A stretch of DNA of 64,000 nt from Paenibacillus sp. HWE-109. GTDB lineage: Bacteria > Bacillota > Bacilli > Paenibacillales > NBRC-103111. How positions within the stretch are numbered: the stretch's first letter is position 1; each line of letters starts with the position of its first letter. Of this stretch, positions 44,150 through 53,049 are shown in pieces. The notes under the pieces were generated by a model. It was not told the DNA's origin. It did not search any database and worked only from the letters and a program-made list of their open reading frames with translations. Both the position numbers and the translations under genes were made by a program. Location of the stretch: positions 8,636,501 through 8,700,500 of the forward strand of contig NZ_CP091881.1 in NCBI RefSeq assembly GCF_022163125.1. The letters run 5' to 3'.

Positions 44150-45280
44150 TTATGACCAATCAATCGTTTGAAACGTTCTAGTTTCCGCCGATTTTCTTGC
44201 TTTGAGGCATTGCAGGGCGCTGATGAGTCCATCATCGAGCGTACTGATGGATGTGTTCCGACCTTGCATGAGTTCGATGAAATTGCTGGCTAGCATGCGG
44301 TCGCCGCCAAAGTGATCCTGCGAAGCATCGATTTCATACGTCTCGACCCGTGAGGTATGGTGCATGAAGACCTTGACGATGCCCGTGAAAAAATCAAATT
44401 CCACCGTACCTTTGTAACCAAGGAAGCGGGCGCCACGCGAGGCGGCTTGTTTACGCGCGAAGAAGTTCTGTGAATACGAAACGTGCATGCCGTTCTCATA
44501 ATAAATGAGAGCGCTTCCGGAGTCTTCATTGCCGGTATCTTTGGCGAAGCTGCAGTACGCCCAGCGATCACGAACGTCAGGCTCAGCGAAAGCGGTGCTT
44601 TCTTCACACGTTCTGTTCTCCGTGCAGTCCACGCATTTCAAACCAGCGGGTTTGTCGCCTTTGAAAATTTGCTTGGACGTCATCGCACATACGCTGACAG
44701 GCTGCATCTGAAGCACGTGATTGATGTAATCGAAATCGTGGGTCGCTTTTTGCAGAAACAAGCCCCCTGTCAACGACTCATCCCGGTACCAGTTATGGAA
44801 ATAGACGCCGCCGTAAGGAACATTATTGATCGCTTGCACGTGCTCGACCGTGCCGATTTTGCCGGAATCCACAATTTCCTTGACCCATTGGACAATGGAA
44901 GTCACTCGCAGGGGAAACGACACGACGACAGGCGATTTGTAATGGTCATTGCCTGCTTTTAAACGGCGTAGATCCTGCATCGTTGTGGCGACCGGCTTTT
45001 CAAGAAATAAAGGGATGCCCGTCGGAAGCACCTTCAAAGCCATTTCCGTGTGCAGCAGGCACCGTGTCCCAATGAGGATGCCATCCAGTTGCGTCGAAGC
45101 CATCATTTCCTCCGGTGTATCATAGAAGAGGGTATCCATCAATTGAGGCAGCCGCTCCTGCTGGATTTCATGCTTTCTGATGTCGGAAATTGCCGCAATG
45201 TGGCAAGCATTGTCCTCTTTCATAATTTTCGCGATGACATCCTGAATGCGGTTTCCGTAACCAATAACTCCTAATTTCAT
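44150..45280 (-). CDS. Gfo/Idh/MocA family oxidoreductase with four-cysteine insertion
   Basis: The 376-residue NAD(P)-dependent oxidoreductase begins MKLGVIGYGNRIQ (Rossmann motif), has the family EKP motif in LFLEKPVATT, and a C-terminal beta-sheet substrate domain with ATHDFDYINHVL. The start is ATG 45280, 8 bp after AAGGAGG. An unusual insertion holds Cys216-x2-Cys219-x5-Cys225 and Cys243, which could form a structural metal site. Such enzymes oxidise sugars, inositols or aminosugars. It is divergent from an AraC regulator that probably controls it. Confidence 0.87.
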   Translation of the reverse strand: MKLGVIGYGNRIQDVIAKIMKEDNACHIAAISDIRKHEIQQERLPQLMDTLFYDTPEEMMASTQLDGILIGTRCLLHTEMALKVLPTGIPLFLEKPVATTMQDLRRLKAGNDHYKSPVVVSFPLRVTSIVQWVKEIVDSGKIGTVEHVQAINNVPYGGVYFHNWYRDESLTGGLFLQKATHDFDYINHVLQMQPVSVCAMTSKQIFKGDKPAGLKCVDCTENRTCEESTAFAEPDVRDRWAYCSFAKDTGNEDSGSALIYYENGMHVSYSQNFFARKQAASRGARFLGYKGTVEFDFFTGIVKVFMHHTSRVETYEIDASQDHFGGDRMLASNFIELMQGRNTSISTLDDGLISALQCLKARKSAETRTFQTIDWS

Positions 45281-45391
45281 TTTCATTTCCTCCTTGGCAG
45301 TTGTTGAACTATTTTCTATTATAGAGAGGAGGATTGCAGATAGATTTGTCATCAAAGCCGAGTTTTTTGCTTTTTTGAATGAAAGGACGCC

Positions 45392-46282
45392 ATGCTAATG
45401 GAGCTGGAACGTGTTTACTTAAATCTGACGATAGAAATCCGCAGCATCATTACGATGTACTATTTTGAGTTTGGCAAAGATTATGTTTTCTCCGGGGAAA
45501 GTCATGACTTTTGGGAAATGGTTTATGTGGATAAGGGCGAAGTCGAAGTGATTGCCGATACAACCAGTCATACACTGAAGACGGGCTCTCTGATTTTTCA
45601 TAAACCGAATGAGTTTCACAGCTTTACAGCCACGCATGGAAGGGCGCCGAATGTGATCGTCATCACGTTTGATTGTTATTCGAAAGCGATGGAGCAATTT
45701 GAAAACAAGGTGTTCCAGCTTCAGGATGAGGAGAGAAATCGGCTTGCCCAAATTATTGAGGAGGGTGCCAATACTTTTATTTTTCCTTTTAAATATCCCT
45801 TGACCCGCAAGCAGAATGCGGAGATTGGCAGTGAGCAACTGCTGAAGAATTATTTGGAAATGTTCCTCATTCTGCTGCTTCGCAAGGAGACGCATCAAGA
45901 GAGCGATCAGTCCTTGTCGTTCCTGCCCAAGGAGAAGGATGAAGCCCAGCTTGTGACAGCGATTATCCATTTCCTGGAAGAACGGCTGGATTCCCAAATT
46001 TCCTTAACAGAGATTAGTGATAAATTTCATGTAGCCAAAACGAAGCTGAAAGACTTGTTCGCTAAACATACGGGTAAAAGCATTAAGGAATATTTCATGC
46101 GGCTGAAAATCGACAAGGCCAAAGTGTCCATTCGTGAAGATGTGCATAATTTCACGGAAATAGCTCAGCGGCTTGGCTTCAGCAGCGTTCATTATTTCTC
46201 CAAAGCTTTCAAACGGGTAAGCGGCATGAGCCCCTCCGAATACGCCAGGTCTGTGAAGGCCAGAAGCCGCATAGGCAGTTAA
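45392..46282 (+). CDS. AraC family transcriptional regulator
   Basis: The 296-residue protein has an N-terminal cupin sensor domain (HDFWEMVYVDKGEVEVI, KPNEFHSF) and a C-terminal double helix-turn-helix (about residues 195-290; SDKFHVAKTKLKDLFAKH and IAQRLGFSSVHYFSKAFKR). It is transcribed divergently from the Gfo/Idh oxidoreductase across a gap of about 110 bp, the typical arrangement for a sugar-responsive activator and its target. Confidence 0.9.
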   Translation: MLMELERVYLNLTIEIRSIITMYYFEFGKDYVFSGESHDFWEMVYVDKGEVEVIADTTSHTLKTGSLIFHKPNEFHSFTATHGRAPNVIVITFDCYSKAMEQFENKVFQLQDEERNRLAQIIEEGANTFIFPFKYPLTRKQNAEIGSEQLLKNYLEMFLILLLRKETHQESDQSLSFLPKEKDEAQLVTAIIHFLEERLDSQISLTEISDKFHVAKTKLKDLFAKHTGKSIKEYFMRLKIDKAKVSIREDVHNFTEIAQRLGFSSVHYFSKAFKRVSGMSPSEYARSVKARSRIGS

Positions 46283-46344
46283 ACTTGCTTATTTGTTTGC
46301 TGACGTCCACCGCAGACTTCGCTTTAGGGGTTTTCGGTCTCACA

Positions 46345-46540
46345 GGGCATCTAATGAACTGTAGGATGCTTATAGAGCGGAAAAAGGCTACTTTGGCGAT
46401 ATAATGAACTGGATTAACGCTATCGAGCAAATTATAGGGGGAAAGGTGATCATTTGCTTGAAATAGGGCATCAGGAATTCATTAGAATTTCAGAATGCGC
46501 GATTTTGGCCGAATAAAGGGTATTGAGTTCGTTAGGGGCT
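46345..46540. repeat. Degenerate nested palindromic element, family E
   Basis: Forward arms CTAATGAACTGTAGGATGC (46351) and TAATGAACTGGATTAACGC (46402) face inverted arms GGAATTCATTAG (about 46474) and TTGAGTTCGTTAG (about 46524). The layout repeats that of families A and C, although the arms are shorter and less well conserved. No gene is supported in 46283-46983. Confidence 0.5.
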
Positions 46541-46603
46541 TGGGTTTGCCTCAAGGGAACGTCAAGCCTTTATCCAAGCCCAAAGTGTCATTACCGCGAG
46601 GTT

Positions 46604-46733
46604 GGGGGAACTACAGGGCGCTATTTTGCTGTTTGCCAAGCAAATTCAGCTCTTTTTGCAGAAATAAGACCCTGTAGTTCCGCTAGCCCCCTTGCTTCCC
46701 TACTATTTGCCTAAATAGAGTCCTACAGTTCCG
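46604..46733. repeat. Nested palindromic intergenic repeat, family A, copy 2
   Basis: GGGGGAACTACAGGGCGCTA and the TTTTGCTGTTT core are followed by AATAAGACCCTGTAGTTCCG and CTAAATAGAGTCCTACAGTT. It lacks the outermost forward arm seen at 7550 and 56200. It directly precedes the terminator-like hairpin at 46748. Confidence 0.8.
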
Positions 46734-46747
46734 TTAAAAAGATTTAA

Positions 46748-46782
46748 GAGGCTCATCCCTTTGGGAAGCGAGGCCTTTTTTC
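46748..46782 (+). terminator. Terminator-like hairpin
   Basis: AGGC with an inner CCC/GGG stem pairs with GCCT, followed by TTTTTT. AGAGGCTCATCCC at its start recurs at 56401, after family A copy 3, so it may be part of the repeat element. Confidence 0.5.
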
Positions 46783-46955
46783 TCACCACAATAGAAAGTA
46801 TAAGTTTTCGGTTCCCGAAAACGTCTTTCTATTTGGCGATAAAACCTACATCTAAACGCGGTCGCTCATCTTTGAATGGCTTCGATAGAGGTTTTCTCAA
46901 TGCTTGCACGGTATGCATCGGCAAGATGGAGGGCACAGACGCCGATGCGGATCGA

Positions 46956-46964
46956 TGATATAAT
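46956..46964 (+). promoter_or_regulatory. Extended -10 promoter of the second YesM/YesN pair
   Basis: TGATATAAT (TG, one base, TATAAT) lies 20 bp before the ATG at 46984. No good -35 box is visible. Confidence 0.55.
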
Positions 46965-46983
46965 CAGGTTGGGTGAGGAACGA

Positions 46984-48747
46984 ATGACGCTGATGCAGCA
47001 TTTGAAAATTAAACATAAGCTTTTTGTATTTATTCTGGCAGGAGTAATTGCCTCAAGCGGGCTGGCCTGGCTGTTTGTACAACAGTCGCATAAGCTGTAT
47101 GAGCAAATCATTTATCGGGAAGCTTCGGACAAATTTTATTTGTTTTCCGAACGAATGGAAGAGAAGCTGCGGGAAATCGATAAGCTGTCGCTCTCGATCT
47201 TTTCCGATCCGGAAGTGCAAGCCGATTTGAAGACGATGAAGATGTCTCCGGCAACCTATGAGGCGTTTGAGGCTGCCAACAAGCTGAAGCGTAAACTGCT
47301 GACGTATCACCAGTCGGATTTCTCCGTCTCGTCGATTACGATTCTAGATGCAAGCGGCAACTTGCTGAGTGCAGGGGTGAACGCGGCTAGCATTAATGAT
47401 GGGAACAAGGAGCGGTTTCAGAATCTTGGACATGTCTGGGGAGGGGCTAGCGTGTGGGTCGGCGGGGAAGAGCAGCAGGAAACTTTCTACGCTGTCAGGG
47501 ACATCCGTGAAATTGCGGATTTGAGCCTGGAACGGCTGGGCACACTGATGATCGGCGTTGAGGCGCCTAAGGTCGTGTACGCCTCAAGTCAGCGGCATGG
47601 CAACTATGATTCTGAGCTGATGATTACTTCTGGCGACCGGCTGCTGTTCACGAGCAACCGCGACTTGCCTCTGCCAATCGCGCGCAGGGGTGACTCCAAT
47701 GTCGTTGCATTAAACGGCAAAAGCTATCTGGCAGCGCAATTTACGCTTGCTTATACAGGCTGGACATTCATCCACTTTATCTCCTATGATGCCGTCTTCA
47801 GTCACGTGAATATGATGAAAAATGTACTGCTTGGTTTATACGTGCTGCTTGCTGTTGTGCTGCTCTGGCTTGGCATGCGCTTTTCACTTAGTATGACCCG
47901 ACCGTTAGAAGCGCTGACACAGCGTATTTCTCTGGTAGAGAAGGGGAATTTTGAAATCGGCGAGCCTTTTTACCCAGTAAACAGGGATGAATTAAGTATT
48001 TTGAATCGCAACTTTGATAAAATGACAGAGCGCCTGGATGCGTTAATCAAGGAAAATTATGTGAAACAAATTCAACTCAAAGAAGCGGAATATGAGGCGC
48101 TCAAGGCTAAAGTGAACCCGCATTTTCTGTACAATACGCTCGATTCGATTCACTGGATGGCGAAGGGCTACGGTCATGGAGATCTGGCCCGGATGGTCAA
48201 GGCGCTCGGCGATATGCTGCGCAGTACAATTAGGCAAAAGGAATTTGTAACCTTGCGCGAGGAATTGGCTCATTTACGCAATTATGTTACGATTCAGCAG
48301 TTTCGTTTTGAAGAGCGGCTTAGCTACCAAATGGACATACCGGAGGAGCTGCTTAGCCTTCATTTGCCGTGGTTGATTCTGCAGCCAGTGGTGGAGAATT
48401 GCATGAAATATGGTGTCGATGCAGCAACAGGGCGATGCGAGATTACGCTGACGGCAGAGCTAGAAGCAGATCGTTTGGCACTGATTATACAGGATAAAGG
48501 ACCGGGCATGGCTAACCCCCTTGATCGTGATGAATCAGCCGCAGAGGAGCCTGTATCGGACAGCACTGGAATTGGCTTATCCAATATCCATGATCGGATT
48601 CAATTGTGGTTCGGAGATACATACGGCATCCGGATTGAGCAAGGACGCCAGCGAGGTGCGGTTATTCGCATTGAGGTGCCGATCTTGCCGAACCCGCCAG
48701 GAACGAAAGTCAAGGGAAACAGGAGGAACAGCGATGAACGCCTATAA
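46984..48747 (+). CDS. YesM-type sensor histidine kinase
   Basis: The 587-residue protein has a first helix (FVFILAGVIASSGLAWLFV), an extracellular sensor domain (about residues 35-285), a second helix (VLLGLYVLLAVVLLWLGM), HAMP, the His_kinase box YEALKAKVNPHFLYNTLDSI and an ATPase domain with IQDKGPGM and GIGLSNIHDR. The start ATG 46984 follows TGAGGAA; the longer frame from 46876 includes the promoter. It pairs with the overlapping response regulator and probably senses an extracellular sugar for the importer at 51638. Confidence 0.9.
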   Translation: MTLMQHLKIKHKLFVFILAGVIASSGLAWLFVQQSHKLYEQIIYREASDKFYLFSERMEEKLREIDKLSLSIFSDPEVQADLKTMKMSPATYEAFEAANKLKRKLLTYHQSDFSVSSITILDASGNLLSAGVNAASINDGNKERFQNLGHVWGGASVWVGGEEQQETFYAVRDIREIADLSLERLGTLMIGVEAPKVVYASSQRHGNYDSELMITSGDRLLFTSNRDLPLPIARRGDSNVVALNGKSYLAAQFTLAYTGWTFIHFISYDAVFSHVNMMKNVLLGLYVLLAVVLLWLGMRFSLSMTRPLEALTQRISLVEKGNFEIGEPFYPVNRDELSILNRNFDKMTERLDALIKENYVKQIQLKEAEYEALKAKVNPHFLYNTLDSIHWMAKGYGHGDLARMVKALGDMLRSTIRQKEFVTLREELAHLRNYVTIQQFRFEERLSYQMDIPEELLSLHLPWLILQPVVENCMKYGVDAATGRCEITLTAELEADRLALIIQDKGPGMANPLDRDESAAEEPVSDSTGIGLSNIHDRIQLWFGDTYGIRIEQGRQRGAVIRIEVPILPNPPGTKVKGNRRNSDERL

Positions 48748-50293
48748 GATCTTACTTGTTGATGATGAGAGAATTATCCGCGAGGCGATTGCCAGAACGG
48801 TTGATTGGGAACGTCTTGGGTTAACGTTGATTGGAACAGCGGCAGATGGGCATCAAGCATGGGAACAAATCGAAGAGCTGCGGCCAGACATTGTACTAAC
48901 GGATATCAAAATGCCGCGGATTGACGGTCTGGAACTGATTCGTCGAACCAAAGAACACCTGCCAGACACGCGGTTCGCGGTTCTTTCTGGCTATGATGAA
49001 TTCGACCTCGCCGTGCGGGCGATGAATCACGGCGTCAAACACTACTTGCTCAAGCCATGCGATGAGCAAGAGATCGAGCTGGCGCTCAGCGAGATCATCC
49101 GCGAGTTGGACGAGGCGCGTCGCCGTGACAAGCTGCTCGCTGCCGCGCGTCAAGCAGACGAAGCGCGGCTGACGGAACGCGAGCCGCTGCTTGCTTTGCT
49201 GCTCGAGGAGCCCTTGGTCTTGGCGCCGGATGCCGCCGAGCATCTGCGGCAGGCGAAGCAGCTGGGCCTCAAGCTGCGGCTTATCTTCGTGCAGTGGGAG
49301 ACGGCTACGGCGTGCCAAGAACTGCGCGTCCGCGAGGTGGCTGCCGCGCAGAGCGGGGCGGATCGGCCGCTCGGACAGAGCGCCGTTGCCGGGAACCGGC
49401 TGCTGGCGTCCGTCGCAGACGCCGGTCTTGCCCCGGCTGTAGCCGCTGCGCAGCTGCTGCGCGACGAGCTGCTGAGCCGCTGCCCCGGCCTGCGGCTGAC
49501 GGTGGCGGTCAGCGATGCCGGACCGCCGGAGGCGCTCGCGCGCCTGTACAAGGACGCGCAGGCTTATGCCGCGCGCGTCTTCTACCTCGGCGCCGGGCGC
49601 ATAGCCACGAGCGAGCTGGCTGAGCCGGCGCGCGCGGCTGGCGCTGCGCCCGAAGCGGCTCGCGGCGAGCTGGTCGCCGCCGCTTTGCGCGTCGGCGACA
49701 TCGATGGAGCGCGGCAGGAGTTGGCCGCGTTCTTCCAGGCGCTGGCCGCCGCCCGCTGTGATCGGCACACGTCGCTAAGCCTGTGCCTTCAGTTGATGAC
49801 AGCGATGCTCAAGGATACGCCGCCGGAGGAACTGCTGAGCAAGACAGCGCAGCTGCTTAGTTTGCCGACGCTTGGTGACATTGAGCACTGCATCGCTGGC
49901 GAGTTGGAGATCGCGGCGCAGCGCTTCGAGGATTCCTCGACGCATAAGGGCACGGCAGTCGTCATGCGGATGAAGCGGCTGATCGCCTATTATTTGGCGC
50001 ATGAAGAATTATCGCTGCAATGGCTTGGACAGCATCACCTGTTCATGAATGCAGAGTACTTGGGTCGCTTGTTTCGCAAAGAAACGAATGAAAAGTTTTC
50101 GCTGTATTTGACGCGTTTGCGAATCGAGCGGGCGAAGGAGTTAATTGCTACAGAGACCGAAAGCAAGATGTATGAGATCGCCGAACGCTCGGGATTTGGC
50201 GGCGATCAGCAGTATTTCGGCAACGTGTTCAAGAAGTTTACAGGCCTTTCGCCGCTCGAATACAGGAAGAGTCTATCGGGCGAGTCTCGCTGA
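48734..50293 (+). CDS. YesN-type response regulator with AraC domain and Ala-rich GC-rich middle
   Basis: The 519-residue protein has a receiver domain (Asp10-Asp11, phospho-acceptor Asp57 in VLTDIKMPRIDG), a long middle region and a C-terminal AraC domain (LGQHHLFMNAEYLGRLFRKE and IAERSGFGGDQQYFGNVFKK). The start ATG 48734 follows AGGAGG and overlaps the kinase gene by 14 bp. Codons for about residues 140-350 (49150-49770) are markedly GC-rich and Ala/Arg/Leu-rich, unlike the flanks. The likely target is the ACAD/SBP/permease operon just downstream. Confidence 0.88.
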   Translation: MNAYKILLVDDERIIREAIARTVDWERLGLTLIGTAADGHQAWEQIEELRPDIVLTDIKMPRIDGLELIRRTKEHLPDTRFAVLSGYDEFDLAVRAMNHGVKHYLLKPCDEQEIELALSEIIRELDEARRRDKLLAAARQADEARLTEREPLLALLLEEPLVLAPDAAEHLRQAKQLGLKLRLIFVQWETATACQELRVREVAAAQSGADRPLGQSAVAGNRLLASVADAGLAPAVAAAQLLRDELLSRCPGLRLTVAVSDAGPPEALARLYKDAQAYAARVFYLGAGRIATSELAEPARAAGAAPEAARGELVAAALRVGDIDGARQELAAFFQALAAARCDRHTSLSLCLQLMTAMLKDTPPEELLSKTAQLLSLPTLGDIEHCIAGELEIAAQRFEDSSTHKGTAVVMRMKRLIAYYLAHEELSLQWLGQHHLFMNAEYLGRLFRKETNEKFSLYLTRLRIERAKELIATETESKMYEIAERSGFGGDQQYFGNVFKKFTGLSPLEYRKSLSGESR

Positions 50294-50424
50294 GGGCCTG
50301 AGGGCTCTCTCGGATTTTCACAAAAAACGTATCGGTTTTTTCTATGTTGGTTTGGACGATTCAGGTATATACTCGGTTTAATTCCTAGTATTCTCATATG
50401 TTTATAGGTAGAGGAGAGAAAGAG

Positions 50425-51618
50425 ATGACTACGGACGTAAGATCAGATGCATTTATTCGGAATGAGCGCGAGGCAGAGCTTGCGCAGCGATCCGATCGAT
50501 TAGCTGCTCGCTTCGCGGAGCGTTCGGCGCTGCATGATACAGAGGGAAGCTTTCCGTTCGCCAATTTCGCGGATCTTCGCGAGGCAGGCTACTTGCAGTT
50601 GACCGTTCCGCGTGCCTACGGTGGAGAGGAAGCGTCGCTGTACGAATTGGTGCTTGCCCAGGAACGGCTCGCGCGAGGCGATGGCTCAACGGCGCTTGCG
50701 GTGGGTTGGCATGTAGGATTGCTGCATCAGCTGCGCTTTACGCATGCTTGGCCGGAAACGTTGTACGCACGTTTTTGCCGTGAGTCGGTGGAAACCGGCG
50801 CGCTGGTTAATCATTTGGCGACGGAGCGGGCAACAGGCAGTCCGAGCCGGGGAGGAAGACCGGAGACGAAGGCCGTTGCTACCAAGGGCGGATGGCTGCT
50901 GAGTGGACGCAAAACCTACAGTACGCTGAGCCCGATCCTCACTTGTTTTACCGTTTCGGCGGCGATTGAAGGCACGGAGGAGACCGGGGAGTTTTATGTG
51001 CGTGCCGGGTCGGGCGTGCGTGTGGAAGAAACGTGGAACACGCTTGGCATGCGCGCTACGGGGAGCCATGACGTTGTGCTTGAAGATGTATTCGTGCCTG
51101 ATGATCAGTTGGTTCATCGATCGGGAGCACCGCGCGAGGAGCGCACACCCGACGAAGGCGGCTGGCTATTGCATATTCCCGCTTGTTATATCGGGATTGC
51201 GCATGCGGCCAGAAGCTTTGCAATTAATTTCGCGCAGCAGTATCGACCGAACAGCTTGACCACACCGATCGCTGAACTGCCGAATATTCGGCGTCAAATC
51301 GGTGAAATGGAAATCGCGCTTGTGACGGCGCGTACGGTTCTATACTCGGTTGCCGATCGCTGGGACCGTGAACCTGAGCGGCGCAAAGCGCTGAAGGCGG
51401 AGCTGGGCTTGGCTAAACAGGTAGCCACGAATCAGGCCATCTCGATTGTAGATACAGCGATGCGTGTCGTCGGTGCTGCGAGTTTGTCGCGCAGCCTGCC
51501 ATTGGAGCGGATGTACCGCGACGTGCGGGCAGGGCTGCACAATCCGCCGATGGACGACATTGTGGTCAACGGGTTGGCGCAGAGAGCTCTGGATGAAGTG
51601 AAACTTATGAATACCTAA
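50425..51618 (+). CDS. Acyl-CoA dehydrogenase-fold flavoprotein
   Basis: The 397-residue protein has the acyl-CoA dehydrogenase fold: an N-terminal helical domain (FADLREAGYLQLTVPRAYGG), a middle beta domain with WNTLGMRATGSHDVVLEDVF and a C-terminal helical domain with a RMYRDVRAG motif. Proteins of this type that lack clear acyl-CoA signatures often act as FMN-dependent monooxygenases of the DszC/SfnC group. GAGGAGAG lies 8 bp before ATG 50425. It is 19 bp upstream of the sugar-SBP gene, so it is cotranscribed with a sugar importer, an unusual pairing. The substrate is unknown. Confidence 0.83.
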   Translation: MTTDVRSDAFIRNEREAELAQRSDRLAARFAERSALHDTEGSFPFANFADLREAGYLQLTVPRAYGGEEASLYELVLAQERLARGDGSTALAVGWHVGLLHQLRFTHAWPETLYARFCRESVETGALVNHLATERATGSPSRGGRPETKAVATKGGWLLSGRKTYSTLSPILTCFTVSAAIEGTEETGEFYVRAGSGVRVEETWNTLGMRATGSHDVVLEDVFVPDDQLVHRSGAPREERTPDEGGWLLHIPACYIGIAHAARSFAINFAQQYRPNSLTTPIAELPNIRRQIGEMEIALVTARTVLYSVADRWDREPERRKALKAELGLAKQVATNQAISIVDTAMRVVGAASLSRSLPLERMYRDVRAGLHNPPMDDIVVNGLAQRALDEVKLMNT

Positions 51619-51637
51619 AAAGGGATGGGGACTAAAC

Positions 51638-52972
51638 ATGGCAAAAGCAAGAATAACAGGTTTAACAGTTGCCTTGAGCACTGTGTTGGCGTTGGCAGGC
51701 TGCTCAAGCGGTACTACTTCCAGTGCGCCAGCTGCGACAAGCGCTGCAACGGCAGCGGCCACGACAGCTCCGGTATCCAAAGATCCGGTTACACTGCGCA
51801 TGACATATTGGGCAGGTTCGCAATTGACCGTAGACAGGAATAATGCTGTCGTGCAGCTGTTTCAGAAGGCCTACCCGAACATTAAAGTAGAGGCTGAATA
51901 TTATGCGGGCGATGCGTATTGGGATAAAATGAGCGTGCTCGCGGCTTCGAATAATTTGCCGGATGTGATCCGGATGGATTACTCCAAAATTACGAATTTC
52001 GTCGGCAAAAATTTGCTCCTCCCATTGGATGACTATTTGAAGGACAAAACGATTAATCTGGAAGGCGTCAACCCCATCCATAATGCCGGCGGTCGTTTCA
52101 ATGACAAGCAATACGGCATCAACATAGGGAACAATGCGCTGGTCATGTTCTATAATCCGGAACTGCTTGAGAAAGCAGGGGTCAAACCGCCGGCAGACAA
52201 TTATACATGGGAACAGTACGAGAAGGATTTGCGTACGATCAAGGATAAGCTCGGCATCTTCGGTGATACTCACTTAGCGCAGTCGCATTTCAGCGTCTGG
52301 CTTCGCCAGCATGACAAGTCACTTTTCAACAAAGGACAGGATGCGCTCGGGTATGAGGACGATCAGCTCTTCATCGACTTCTTTAAGCAGCAGCTTCGCT
52401 GGCAGAAGGATGGACTCGTTACACCGCTGGGCACGGAGTTGGAAGTGAAAAGCTTGGAGGATGGTCCTTTTACGAAGGGACAGACGGCTTTCGGCGGATT
52501 CTCTTATTGGAGCAACCACGTCGATATTATGGAAAAACAGCTGAAAAAGAATGTCGGCTTAGCGATGTATCCGGGCGACGGCAAGGGGATGTACATTAAG
52601 CCATCCTTCTTCCATTCCATTGCCAAATCGTCGAAGCATCCTAAGGAAGCCGCGCTCTTTATTGATTTCTATACGAATAATATCGAAGCTGCCAAATCAC
52701 TCAACGCTTACTTCGGTATGCCTTATAACCCTAAAGTGATTCAGGGTATCCAAGATACATTCACGGAAACACAAAAACGCGTCGTCGCTTATTTAACGAA
52801 TGTAGAGAAATATGCGTCTGCGATTGATGCACCGGAACCAGCTGCTGGAGCCGAAGTAACCAAGGTGTTCAAAAATATCAGCGACGAAATTTTATTCGAG
52901 AAAACGACGCCGGAAGAAGGCGCGAAGCGATTCCGCAAAGAAGCAGGCGCAATTCTGGCCAAAGGGAAATAA
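51638..52972 (+). CDS. Sugar ABC transporter substrate-binding lipoprotein
   Basis: The 444-residue family 1 SBP has the lipobox LAGC after STVLA and an Ser/Ala/Thr-rich linker. The mature domain has RMTYWAGSQLTVDRNNAVVQ and YGINIGNNALVMFYNPELL. The start at 51638 follows AGGGATGGGG. It is coupled to the flavoprotein gene upstream and to two permeases downstream. The regulator pair just upstream probably controls it. Confidence 0.88.
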   Translation: MAKARITGLTVALSTVLALAGCSSGTTSSAPAATSAATAAATTAPVSKDPVTLRMTYWAGSQLTVDRNNAVVQLFQKAYPNIKVEAEYYAGDAYWDKMSVLAASNNLPDVIRMDYSKITNFVGKNLLLPLDDYLKDKTINLEGVNPIHNAGGRFNDKQYGINIGNNALVMFYNPELLEKAGVKPPADNYTWEQYEKDLRTIKDKLGIFGDTHLAQSHFSVWLRQHDKSLFNKGQDALGYEDDQLFIDFFKQQLRWQKDGLVTPLGTELEVKSLEDGPFTKGQTAFGGFSYWSNHVDIMEKQLKKNVGLAMYPGDGKGMYIKPSFFHSIAKSSKHPKEAALFIDFYTNNIEAAKSLNAYFGMPYNPKVIQGIQDTFTETQKRVVAYLTNVEKYASAIDAPEPAAGAEVTKVFKNISDEILFEKTTPEEGAKRFRKEAGAILAKGK

Positions 52973-52990
52973 CAGCTGTCGAACATCGTG

Positions 52991-53016
52991 CGGGAGGAGG
53001 CTTGTCTTCTTCCCCG
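52991..53016 (+). other. Hairpin between SBP and permease genes
   Basis: CGGGAGGAGG pairs imperfectly with CTTCTTCCCCG. It occupies the same position as the stems at 3682-3727 and 62251-62281. Confidence 0.45.
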
Positions 53017-53049
53017 TTGTTCGCTGAAGGAAAGAGGGGGAAACTTGGC

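Noticed and set aside
48896..49768. Long frames on both strands across the response regulator's GC-rich middle (for example 290 codons on the minus strand)
   Set aside because: High GC removes stop codons in every frame. The products are Ala/Arg-rich and unrelated to any family I know.
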